A stretch of 64,000 bases of DNA from CAWFPR01 sp963817635 (GTDB lineage Bacteria > Acidobacteriota > Vicinamibacteria > Vicinamibacterales > 2-12-FULL-66-21). This document shows, in pieces, positions 9,500 through 17,406 of the stretch. The notes under the pieces are model-generated. The model worked only from the letters and a program-made list of their open reading frames with translations, did not search any database and had not been told where the DNA came from. Numbering within the stretch: position 1 is the first letter of the stretch; each line of letters starts with the position of its first letter. The position numbers and the translations under genes were made by a program. The stretch covers positions 496,001 to 560,000 of the forward strand of contig CAWFPR010000002.1 of the NCBI GenBank assembly GCA_963817635.1, given 5' to 3'.

Positions 9500-10576
9500 A
9501 TGCGGCCACACGTTCGGACAGCGCTCATTTTCCTGCTCACGCTGGGCCTGGTGGCGTACACCTTCCGGAACGTCGAACTCTCGGCCGTCTGGGCCGAAAC
9601 GCGCCGCGCCGATCCCGCGCTGCTCCTGCTGGCGGTGTGCGTCACGGGGCTGACCTATGCGATGCGTGCCTGGCGCTGGCAGTCGCTGCTGGCGCCGATC
9701 GGGCCGACGCACTTCCGAACGGCGTTCCGCACGACGGTGATAGGGTTTGCGGCCAGTTTCCTGCTGCCGGCGCGCGCCGGCGAAGTCCTGCGGCCGTACC
9801 TGCTCGCCCGGCGCGAACACCTGAACGCCACGTCGGCCTTTGCCACGATCATCCTCGAGCGGCTGCTCGACCTGGCGACGGTGCTGCTCCTGTTCGCGGC
9901 GTTCGTGCTCACGGCCGGTCCCGGGGTGCTGACGGGCGGCCCCGGGGAGCTGGCCGACATCAAGTTCTGGGGCGAGCTGTCGGCTGCCGCGGCGGTCGGC
10001 GGTCTGGTCGTCCTGTTCGCGCTTGCCGGACACCCGGAGCGGCTCGGCCGCGCGGCCCTGCGCGTCGAGGGCGTGCTGCCCGTCCGCCTGGCACACATGG
10101 TTGCGGGCTTCGTCGAGACGTTCCTGCGGGGCCTTGCGGTGATGCGCCAGCCGGGCCTCCTGATGGTCGCGCTCGCCCAGTCGTTCCCGCTGTGGCTGTC
10201 GATCGCCGGGGGCATCTGGCTGACGTCGCGGGCATTTCACATTACGTTCCCCTACCCGGCTTCGTTCCTGGTCATGACGGTGCTGGTCGTCGGTGTGGCG
10301 GCGCCGACTCCCGGCGCGATCGGCGGGTTTCACCTCGCCTACAAGTTTGCCGTCGTGACATTTTTCGGCGTGCCGGCCGATCGGGCGATTGGCGCCGCGA
10401 CCGTGCTGCACGCGATTTCGTTCGTCCCGGTGACCCTGCTCGGCATCGCCTTCATGATGAGCGACGGGTTGACGCTCGCCGGCGTGCGCCGGATGGCTGA
10501 GCAGAGCACCCGGGCGACCCACGAGCCGTCTGGCGTCCCGATCGCGGCCGAACCGCTCGAGAAGGGTGCCCAATGA
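9500..10576 (+). CDS. Flippase-like LPG_synthase_TM (UPF0104) membrane protein
   Basis: A 358-residue polytopic protein of the lysylphosphatidylglycerol-synthetase transmembrane family. Family signatures are AMRAWRWQSLL, the conserved 'ASFLLPARAGEVLRPYLL' turn, ERLLDLATVLLL and GAIGGFHLAYKF near the C-terminus. The soluble aminoacyl-transfer domain of MprF is absent, so this is the flippase-like half only. It overlaps nrdR by four bases (ATGA). Substrate not determined. Confidence 0.85.
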   Translation: MRPHVRTALIFLLTLGLVAYTFRNVELSAVWAETRRADPALLLLAVCVTGLTYAMRAWRWQSLLAPIGPTHFRTAFRTTVIGFAASFLLPARAGEVLRPYLLARREHLNATSAFATIILERLLDLATVLLLFAAFVLTAGPGVLTGGPGELADIKFWGELSAAAAVGGLVVLFALAGHPERLGRAALRVEGVLPVRLAHMVAGFVETFLRGLAVMRQPGLLMVALAQSFPLWLSIAGGIWLTSRAFHITFPYPASFLVMTVLVVGVAAPTPGAIGGFHLAYKFAVVTFFGVPADRAIGAATVLHAISFVPVTLLGIAFMMSDGLTLAGVRRMAEQSTRATHEPSGVPIAAEPLEKGAQ

Positions 10577-11031
10577 AGTGCCCCTACTGCGCGCACCTGG
10601 GCGACAAGGTGGTCGATTCGCGGGAAAGCAAGGAGGGGGAGGTCATTCGCCGCCGGCGGGAGTGTCTCGGGTGCGGGCGGCGGTTCACGAGCTACGAGCG
10701 GATCGACGAGATCCCCTACATGGTCGTGAAAAAGGACGGGAGCCGGGAACGGTTCGAGCGGCAGAAGCTGCTGGCCGGATTGCTCAAGGCATGCGAGAAA
10801 CGGCCGGTCAGCGTGGCCGCCCTGGAGGCCGTCGCGGACCGCGTCGAATCGGCCCTCCAGGAGAAACCCGAGCGGGAAATGAGCACCGAGGAGGTCGGGG
10901 CCTTCGTCATGAACGAACTGCGGCAACTTGATAAAGTTGCATACGTTCGGTTCGCCTCGGTGTATCGTCATTTCAGGGACATCGGCGAGTTCATGACGGA
11001 GCTGAAGGACCTGTTGAACGGGAAGGAATGA
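10573..11031 (+). CDS. nrdR: Transcriptional repressor NrdR
   Basis: A 152-residue regulator of ribonucleotide reductase genes. It has an N-terminal zinc ribbon (CPYC at residues 3-6, RRRECLGCGRRFTSYE) and an ATP-cone domain (VVKKDGSRERFERQKLLAGLLKAC) that senses dATP/ATP. Length matches the family. It overlaps both neighbours by four bases, placing it in one unit with the upstream flippase-like gene and the downstream DUF4390 gene; no nrd genes are in the window. Confidence 0.97.
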   Translation: MKCPYCAHLGDKVVDSRESKEGEVIRRRRECLGCGRRFTSYERIDEIPYMVVKKDGSRERFERQKLLAGLLKACEKRPVSVAALEAVADRVESALQEKPEREMSTEEVGAFVMNELRQLDKVAYVRFASVYRHFRDIGEFMTELKDLLNGKE

Positions 11032-11579
11032 GAATGGTCTGGCGTCGCGCCGCGTCGGCGCTGCTCATCGTGGTTGGCCTGCAGGTGGCCCTGGCCGCAC
11101 AGGCGGAGCAGTCGCTGCAGGTCACGCCCCTGACGCGGGACGGCAAGGTCCTCGTCTCCTTCACGCTGACCGATGCGTTCAACGACGACGTCAGGGCGGC
11201 GATCCACAGCGGGACCCCGATCAGCTTCATCTACGAGGTCGAGCTGAAGCGCAGCTCCACGCTCTGGCTCGACCGGACGATGAGCACGTCGATCGTCACA
11301 GCCGCGGTTCGGTTCGACAACCTCACGCGGCGCTACTACGTGTCGCGCCTCATCGACGGCCGGATCGAGGGGACCGACACCTACGAGCGCGAAGAGGACG
11401 TGCAGCGAAAGCTCACGGACTTCGAGAAGCTCCCGCTCTTCAGCAGCAGCACGCTCGAACCCAACGCGGAATATTACCTGCGCGTACGCGCACATACTTC
11501 GCCCAGGAACGCCGCGTTCGTCTGGCCGTGGGCGAGCCACGAGGTGGCCGGGCACGTCAAGTTCACATTCATCCGCTGA
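11028..11579 (+). CDS. DUF4390 exported protein
   Basis: A 183-residue protein with a signal peptide (ASALLIVVGLQVALAAQA) followed by a DUF4390 body: LTDAFNDDVRAAIHSGTPISF, RYYVSRLIDGR and a C-terminal 'FVWPWASHEVAGHVKFTFIR'. DUF4390 genes regularly precede NtrY-type kinase genes, as here, so it may act in the same signalling step at the cell envelope. Biochemical role unknown. Starts in an ATGA overlap with nrdR. Confidence 0.85.
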   Translation: MRMVWRRAASALLIVVGLQVALAAQAEQSLQVTPLTRDGKVLVSFTLTDAFNDDVRAAIHSGTPISFIYEVELKRSSTLWLDRTMSTSIVTAAVRFDNLTRRYYVSRLIDGRIEGTDTYEREEDVQRKLTDFEKLPLFSSSTLEPNAEYYLRVRAHTSPRNAAFVWPWASHEVAGHVKFTFIR

Positions 11580-11582
11580 CCA

Positions 11583-13871
11583 GTGCCGACCATTTCGCGT
11601 GAACGGCGACCGACGCTTCCGGCGCGCCCGGCAAGTCCCGAGCGGCGCCCGTTCCGCGACAATCCCCGGCTCATCCTTCTTGGTATCGTTGCCCTCCTCG
11701 GCGCACTGGCCGGCATGGTGCTGCTCGCCGACCGCTCCACCGAACTCCAGCCGGATTTCCTGAGCGAAGTCGTCCTCTACGCGCTCTCGGCTGCCGACCT
11801 GACGATGCTGGTCGCGCTGGTGTTCGTGCTGGCGCGCAACATCGTGAAGCTGCTCGTCGAGCGGCGCCGCGGGCTGCCGTTCGCCCGGTTTCGCGCGAAG
11901 CTCGTGTTCGCCATGCTGGGCCTCACGATCGTGCCGTCGCTGCTCGTGCTGCTCGTGGGCGGCGAACTGATCCGGAGCAGCACCGAACGCTGGTTCAGCC
12001 CGCCAATCGACGAAGTGCTGCGTTCGGCCAACGCGATCGCCTCGGACTACTACCGCGAGCGCGAAATCGCCACGACCGCCGACGCGCGGCGGATCGCCAG
12101 CGCCATGCCGGCCACGGCGCTCGCGTCCGGCAATGTCGGGGTCGTCCGGTCCGCGATCGAGCCCGAAGTGGCGCAGCAGCGCGTGGCCCTCGTCGAGGTG
12201 TATCGCACCGAGCCCGACGGCAAGCAGGCCGCGATCGTCGCGGTCGAATCCCCGTCGCTGCCCCACGGTCACCTGCGGGCATCGGCCGATCGGCTCGCGA
12301 CCCGCGTCGCAGGCGGGAGCACGGACGTGGCGGCGCACGATCTGCTCGAGGGCGGGGCGGAGCTCGTGCGTGCGGGCGCCATCGTGCGCGACAGCGCCGG
12401 GCGCAAGGTGGGCGTCGTGATCGCGAGCGACTACCTGCCGTCCGCCATGGCGCAGTACTCGCGCCGCATCACCGATGCCTACGAGAAGTCGAGCCAGCTC
12501 CGCGTGCTCAAGCGTCCGCTCGAAGGCGTCTATCTCTCCGTGTTCGTCATGGTGACGCTGATGGTGCTCGTCAGCGCCACGTGGATGGGGCTCTACCTGG
12601 CCAAGCGGATCACGCGGCCCGTGCAGATGCTCGCCGCCGGCGCGCGGGAGATCGGCGCGGGCCGTCTCGATCACCGCATCGAGCCGGAAACGCGTGATGA
12701 GTTCGGCTCACTGGTGGAAGCCTTCAACACGATGGCGGGGGAGCTGGCGGTCAGCCAGCGCAAGCTCGAACGCTCGCGGCTGGATCTCGAGCGCAAGAAC
12801 CTGCAGCTCGACGAGCGCCGCCGCTATATCGAGACGATCCTCGAGCGCATCGCGACCGGCGTGATTTCGGTGGGCGCCGACGGCCGGCTCGAGACGATCA
12901 ACACGGCCGCGCTGCGACTGCTGGAGCTGGATCGGGCGGTCGTCGGGGTGTCGACGGCCGAAGCGTTCTCGCGCGAGGATCTGCGCCCGCTCGATGCGCT
13001 CGTCGCGAGGGTCCGTGCCGGCGCCAGCCGGCCGGCGGCGCAGGAGCTCGCGCTGGCGAGGGACGGCCGCGAGCTGCACCTGGCGGCGGCGGCGACGCCG
13101 CTGCAGGGGGAAGAGGGGCGGGCCGGCGGGGCGGTGCTCGTGTTCGACGATGTCACGCCGCTCATCCGCACGCAGCGCGTCGCGGCGTGGCGCGACGTCG
13201 CGCGCCGCCTCGCGCACGAAATCAAGAACCCGCTGACGCCGATTCAGCTGTGCGCCGAGCGACTGCGCCGCCACTTCGGCAGCGCTCCGCCGGCGGCGCG
13301 CGCACTCGTCGAGGAATGCACCGGCACGATCGTCGGTGAAGTCGAGTCGCTCAAGGCGCTGGTCGACGAGTTCGCCCAGTTCGCGCGGATGCCCACGCCG
13401 CGCGCGGTGCCGTCGGACCTGAACCAGGTGCTCACCGAGACACTGGCGCTCTATACCGGGCTGTTCCGCCAGATTCGGATCCAGCCGCGACTCGCCCCCG
13501 CCATCCCGCCCGTCCGGCTCGACGTCGAGCAGATTCGCCGCGTCGCGATCAACCTGATCGACAACGCCGTTGAGGCGCTGGGCGGCCGTGACGCCGCGCT
13601 CCGTCCGAACGGCGAACCGGCCACCATCCTGGTCGAGACCCTGCACGACCAGTCCAACGGCCTGGCGCGCATAACCATTTCGGACAACGGCCCCGGCATC
13701 CCGCCCGCCGACCGAGACAAGCTGTTCATGCCGTACTACTCGACGAAACGGCGCGGCAGCGGACTGGGCCTGGCGATCGTCCGCCGCATCATCGCGGAAC
13801 ATGGGGGTAACATCGAGGTGATGGACAACGTGCCGTCCGGCAGCCGGTTCGTCATCGAGCTGCCGTGCTGA
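11583..13871 (+). CDS. NtrY-type membrane sensor histidine kinase
   Basis: A 762-residue sensor. After three N-terminal membrane segments (about 30-120) come an extracytoplasmic region, a further membrane segment (about 318-340), a HAMP domain (KRITRPVQMLAAGAREIGAG), a PAS region (about 415-510), the phosphorylation site H545 in RRLAHEIKNPLTP and the ATP-binding domain with N-box NLIDNAVEALGG, DNGPGIPP and GSGLGLAIV. This architecture is that of NtrY. Start is GTG 11583, 3 bases after the DUF4390 stop. Signal unknown; the partner is the downstream NtrX. Confidence 0.93.
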   Translation: MPTISRERRPTLPARPASPERRPFRDNPRLILLGIVALLGALAGMVLLADRSTELQPDFLSEVVLYALSAADLTMLVALVFVLARNIVKLLVERRRGLPFARFRAKLVFAMLGLTIVPSLLVLLVGGELIRSSTERWFSPPIDEVLRSANAIASDYYREREIATTADARRIASAMPATALASGNVGVVRSAIEPEVAQQRVALVEVYRTEPDGKQAAIVAVESPSLPHGHLRASADRLATRVAGGSTDVAAHDLLEGGAELVRAGAIVRDSAGRKVGVVIASDYLPSAMAQYSRRITDAYEKSSQLRVLKRPLEGVYLSVFVMVTLMVLVSATWMGLYLAKRITRPVQMLAAGAREIGAGRLDHRIEPETRDEFGSLVEAFNTMAGELAVSQRKLERSRLDLERKNLQLDERRRYIETILERIATGVISVGADGRLETINTAALRLLELDRAVVGVSTAEAFSREDLRPLDALVARVRAGASRPAAQELALARDGRELHLAAAATPLQGEEGRAGGAVLVFDDVTPLIRTQRVAAWRDVARRLAHEIKNPLTPIQLCAERLRRHFGSAPPAARALVEECTGTIVGEVESLKALVDEFAQFARMPTPRAVPSDLNQVLTETLALYTGLFRQIRIQPRLAPAIPPVRLDVEQIRRVAINLIDNAVEALGGRDAALRPNGEPATILVETLHDQSNGLARITISDNGPGIPPADRDKLFMPYYSTKRRGSGLGLAIVRRIIAEHGGNIEVMDNVPSGSRFVIELPC

Positions 13872-13899
13872 CGGGAGCAGGGGACAGAGCCACGGAACC

Positions 13900-15276
13900 A
13901 TGCCATCCAGCGTGCTGATTGTCGACGACGAGGCGGGGGTGCGGTCTGCCCTGAGCGGCGTGCTGCGCGACGAGGGCTACGCCGTGGATGCCGTGGAGAG
14001 CGGCGAGGCCTGTCTCGAACGGGTGGCCCGTGCGCCCTACGACGTGATCGTGCTCGACATCTGGCTGCCCGGCATCGACGGGCTGGCCACGCTCGAACGC
14101 CTGCGCGACCGGCGGGTGGACGCTCCGGTCGTCATGATTTCCGGGCACGGCAACATCGAGTCGGCGGTGCGGGCCATCAAGCTGGGAGCGTTCGACTTCG
14201 TCGAGAAGCCGCTGTCGCTCGAGAAGACCGTGCTCGTGGTCGGCAACGCGGTCCGCCAGCGGCGGCTCGAGGCGGAAAACCGCGCGCTGCGGGCGCACGT
14301 CGACAAGCGCCTGACGATGATCGGTGAGAGCTACGTGATGGCGCAGCTGCGCGAGCAGATCGCGATGGCGGCGCCGACCAACGGGCGGGTGCTGATTTTC
14401 GGCGAGAACGGCACCGGCAAGGAGCTCGTGGCGCGCAGCATCCACGCGATGAGCCGCCGGCGCGCCGGCCCGTTCATCGAAGTGAACTGCGCCGCCATCC
14501 CGGAGGAGCTGATCGAAAGCGAACTGTTCGGCCATGCGCGGGGCGCCTTCACCGGCGCCGTGTCGGATCGGCGCGGCAAGTTCGAAGTGGCCGACACCGG
14601 CACCCTCTTCCTGGACGAAATCGGCGACATGAGCCTGAAGACGCAGGCCAAGGTCCTGCGCGCGCTCCAGGAACAGATTGTCGAACCGGTCGGGGGCGCG
14701 AGCAGCGTGAAAGTGGACGTGCGCGTGCTGGCCGCGACCAACAAGGACCTGCCGAGCGAGATTCGCGCCGGACGATTCCGCGAGGACCTCTACTTCCGGC
14801 TGAACGTCATCCCGATTTTCGTGCCGCCCCTGCGGGATCGGGACGGCGACATTCCGCTGCTCGCCGAACACTTCATGGCGGAACTCGCGCGCGAGTACGG
14901 GCGGCGGCCCAAGCGGCTCGACCCCGGCGCCGCCACGGGCCTGCGCAGCTACCGGTGGCCCGGCAACGTCCGCGAGCTGCGCAACCTGATCGAGCGCCTG
15001 ATCATCATGGTCACAGGCGAGACCATCACGCTCAACGACCTGGCGTTCCTCGATGGGGGCGCGCTGGCGATCACCGAGCACGAGGGGGTGCCGCCGCTGT
15101 CGCTGCACGACGCGCGCGAACGCTTCGAGCGCGATTACATCCTCAGGGCGCTCGCCGCCCAGCAGGGGAACATCTCCCGCACCGCCGATGCCCTCGGCGT
15201 CGAACGCAGCAACCTCTATCGGAAGATGCGCGCGTTCGGCATCGCGCCCGCCCGACGCGACGAAGAACTCGCGTAG
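13900..15276 (+). CDS. NtrX/NtrC-class sigma54-dependent response regulator
   Basis: A 458-residue activator with three domains: receiver (SSVLIVDDEAG; acceptor Asp in YDVIVLDIWLPG), AAA+ domain with Walker A GENGTGKE (about residue 168), the sigma54-contacting GAFTGA loop (about residue 215) and RFREDLYFRLNVIPI, and a C-terminal Fis-type HTH (GNISRTADALGVERSNLYRK). It therefore should drive sigma54 promoters after phosphorylation by the adjacent NtrY. Gap to the kinase is 28 bases. Confidence 0.95.
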   Translation: MPSSVLIVDDEAGVRSALSGVLRDEGYAVDAVESGEACLERVARAPYDVIVLDIWLPGIDGLATLERLRDRRVDAPVVMISGHGNIESAVRAIKLGAFDFVEKPLSLEKTVLVVGNAVRQRRLEAENRALRAHVDKRLTMIGESYVMAQLREQIAMAAPTNGRVLIFGENGTGKELVARSIHAMSRRRAGPFIEVNCAAIPEELIESELFGHARGAFTGAVSDRRGKFEVADTGTLFLDEIGDMSLKTQAKVLRALQEQIVEPVGGASSVKVDVRVLAATNKDLPSEIRAGRFREDLYFRLNVIPIFVPPLRDRDGDIPLLAEHFMAELAREYGRRPKRLDPGAATGLRSYRWPGNVRELRNLIERLIIMVTGETITLNDLAFLDGGALAITEHEGVPPLSLHDARERFERDYILRALAAQQGNISRTADALGVERSNLYRKMRAFGIAPARRDEELA

Positions 15277-15300
15277 GAATGGGCAATGGGGAACGTCGAG
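15277..15300. repeat. Short period-7 intergenic repeat
   Basis: Between the converging ntrX and sugar-dehydrogenase genes the sequence runs GGAATGG/GCAATGG/GGAACG, i.e. degenerate 7-base units. Too short to stand alone, but it matches the style of the other intergenic heptamer repeats. Confidence 0.4.
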
Positions 15301-15328
15301 TCGTAATGGAAGATCGGCACGTTGACGG

Positions 15329-16582
15329 CTACCGCTCCGGTCGGCGGCCGTCCTTCCGCGTCACGCGGTACAACCCGCCGGGATTGCGGTCCTCGAGCAG
15401 CCAGAGGGCTCCGTCCGGGCCGACTTCCACGTCACGCACCCGGAAGCCGACCGGCCAGCGCTCGGCGGGCCTGGCGCCGCCTTTGCCGTCGAACGTGATC
15501 CGGCTCAGGCTCATCGTCGACAGGCCGCTCACGAGCGCGGAGCCCTTCCACTCGGGAAACATCGCGCCCTGGTAGAACACGAGATTGCCCGGCGCGATGA
15601 CGGGCGTCCAATAAATGACCGGCCTGGCCAGATCGGGCCGCGTGTCCGGGCTCGGGATCGGGACGCCGTTGTAGTTCACGGCGTACGACGTGAGCGGCCA
15701 CCCGTAGTTCTTACCGGGTTCGATCAGGTTGAGTTCGTCGCCGCCTCGCGGACCGTGCTCGACTTCCCAGAGGCGGCCGTCTGGACTGAACGCCAGACCG
15801 TACGGCGTGCGGTGACCGCTCGACCAGATCTCCGACGGCGCCAGATTCGGCCCGGGGAACGTGTAGGTGCTGATCACGGGCGCCGTCTTGGCCGCTTCCG
15901 TGTCTCTCGGTGGCGCAATCAGCGGAACGGTCGCCGCGCCGGTCCTGCCGGCCTTGGGATTGCCCGGCGCGGGCTTGCCGTCGAGCGTCAGCCGCAGGAT
16001 CTTGCCGAGCGTCTGATCGGGATCCTGCGCGGGCGTCATGCGCTGGCGCTCGCCGACCGCGAGGAACAGGTACCGCCCGTCAGGCGAAAACGCGATCTGC
16101 GCGCCGAACTGTCCGCCGGCGCCCTTTGGCATCTGCCGCCACAGCACCTCCAGCCCGTCCAGGCTCGCCGAGTCGTCTTTACCAAGCGCCAGCCGCGCCC
16201 GCGCGAGCGCCAGGCTCGACCCGCCATCGCCCGGTTCGGCGTACGTGAGATAGACGAAGTGATCGGTGGCGTAGTGCGGCGACAGGAACACGCCGAGCAT
16301 CCCGCCCTGGCCTCGCGCCAACACTTCCGGCACGTTTGCCACGGGCGTCCTGGCGCCGTGCTGGGTCACCAGCCACACGGGACCGACCTTCTCGGTGATC
16401 AGCATGCGCCCGTCCGGCAGAAACGCGATCCGCCACGGCAGGTTGAACGTGGCCACCTGCGTCACGGTGAACGGCGGGTCGGGGTCAGGCGCCTGGGCGC
16501 CCGCGTTGATCTGGGCCCTCGCTACGGCCGGCAGGAGCCCCAGCAAGAGCGCAATCGGCAGCGTGGTGTTCCGCATGAACAT
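15329..16582 (-). CDS. PQQ-type soluble sugar (glucose/sorbosone) dehydrogenase, exported
   Basis: A 417-residue periplasmic beta-propeller dehydrogenase of the soluble aldose/sugar dehydrogenase family. A signal peptide (LPIALLLGLLPAVARA) is followed by family motifs PWRIAFLPDGRMLITEK, GGMLGVFLSPHY, PDGRYLFLAVGERQRM, the HRTPYGLAFSPDGRLWEVEHGPRGGDELN block and the C-terminal VGPDGALWLLEDRNPGGLYR. ATG 16582 is favoured by a GAGG 8 bases upstream. It converges on ntrX. No PQQ biosynthesis genes are in the window. Confidence 0.88.
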   Translation of the reverse strand: MFMRNTTLPIALLLGLLPAVARAQINAGAQAPDPDPPFTVTQVATFNLPWRIAFLPDGRMLITEKVGPVWLVTQHGARTPVANVPEVLARGQGGMLGVFLSPHYATDHFVYLTYAEPGDGGSSLALARARLALGKDDSASLDGLEVLWRQMPKGAGGQFGAQIAFSPDGRYLFLAVGERQRMTPAQDPDQTLGKILRLTLDGKPAPGNPKAGRTGAATVPLIAPPRDTEAAKTAPVISTYTFPGPNLAPSEIWSSGHRTPYGLAFSPDGRLWEVEHGPRGGDELNLIEPGKNYGWPLTSYAVNYNGVPIPSPDTRPDLARPVIYWTPVIAPGNLVFYQGAMFPEWKGSALVSGLSTMSLSRITFDGKGGARPAERWPVGFRVRDVEVGPDGALWLLEDRNPGGLYRVTRKDGRRPER

Positions 16583-16596
16583 CCCTGCATCCTCTC

Positions 16597-16677
16597 ACGT
16601 CATCCCGCCCGCCGCCAGCGAGGCACGGGAGATCCACGTTCAGCGTTTCCGATTTTCAACGGCGGGACGAATGACGT
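16597..16677. repeat. Inverted repeat between divergent genes
   Basis: ACGTCAT-CCCGCC at 16597-16609 is mirrored by GGCGGG-ACGA-ATGACGT at 16661-16677, separated by about 50 bases. The pair spans the gap between the sugar dehydrogenase (minus) and DUF305 (plus) starts. It could be a dispersed repeat or a regulatory structure. Confidence 0.4.
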
Positions 16678-16700
16678 AGGATGCGTGTCCGGGAGGACGC

Positions 16701-17405
16701 ATGAGGACTGTCTCAGCGGCCGCACTCGTGTGCGCAGTCACCTTCGGGGCCGGCTGTGCCAGTGTGCCGCCCGCCAGCACATCCGTTCGCACGCCCGCCA
16801 GCGCACCGGCACCCAGCGCACAGCCAACTGAGCCTCTGGCCTCGACGCTGCACGCGACGCCGCCGGGGCTCGGCCGGCTGCCGTACAGCGACGCCGACGT
16901 CGAGTTCATGACGGGAATGATCCCGCACCATGCCCAGGCCGTCATCATGGCCGGCTGGGCGCCCACGCACGGCGCGCGCAAGGACGTCGCGATCCTCTGC
17001 GAGCGCATCCTCGTCGGCCAGCGCGACGAAATCCTGCTGATGCAGAACTGGCTCCGCGATCGAGGACAGCCGGTCCCCGACGCCACCTCCACGCGCATGA
17101 AGATGAAGATGAACGGGATGGAGCACGACATGCTCATGCCGGGCATGCTGACCGACGAGGAGATGGCGGCGCTCGATCGGGCGCGCGGGCCCGAGTTCGA
17201 TCGCCTGTTCCTCGAAGGCATGATCAAGCACCATCAGGGCGCGCTCGACATGGTGGACGTGCTGTTCAACTCGTTTGGCGGTGGCCAGGACGAGAAGATC
17301 TACAAGTTCGCGTCGGATGTGTACGCCGACCAGCAGATCGAGATCAACCGGATGAAAGAGATGCTCGCTGGGCATGGTTCGTCAGTCACGAGAAGGGACT
17401 ACTGA
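16701..17405 (+). CDS. DUF305 family lipoprotein
   Basis: A 234-residue protein with a lipobox-like signal (LVCAVTFGAGCAS), a Pro/Ala-rich linker and a DUF305 domain, a ferritin-like helical fold. The domain's His/Met-rich ligands are visible: EFMTGMIPHHAQAVIMAG, then MKMKMNGMEHDMLMPGMLT and GMIKHHQGALDMVDVLF. Such His/Met clusters bind metal, often copper, in relatives. A GGGAGG ribosome site lies just before the ATG. The next gene starts 1 base after the stop, implying joint function with the LVIVD protein. Confidence 0.88.
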   Translation: MRTVSAAALVCAVTFGAGCASVPPASTSVRTPASAPAPSAQPTEPLASTLHATPPGLGRLPYSDADVEFMTGMIPHHAQAVIMAGWAPTHGARKDVAILCERILVGQRDEILLMQNWLRDRGQPVPDATSTRMKMKMNGMEHDMLMPGMLTDEEMAALDRARGPEFDRLFLEGMIKHHQGALDMVDVLFNSFGGGQDEKIYKFASDVYADQQIEINRMKEMLAGHGSSVTRRDY

Positions 17406-17406
17406 A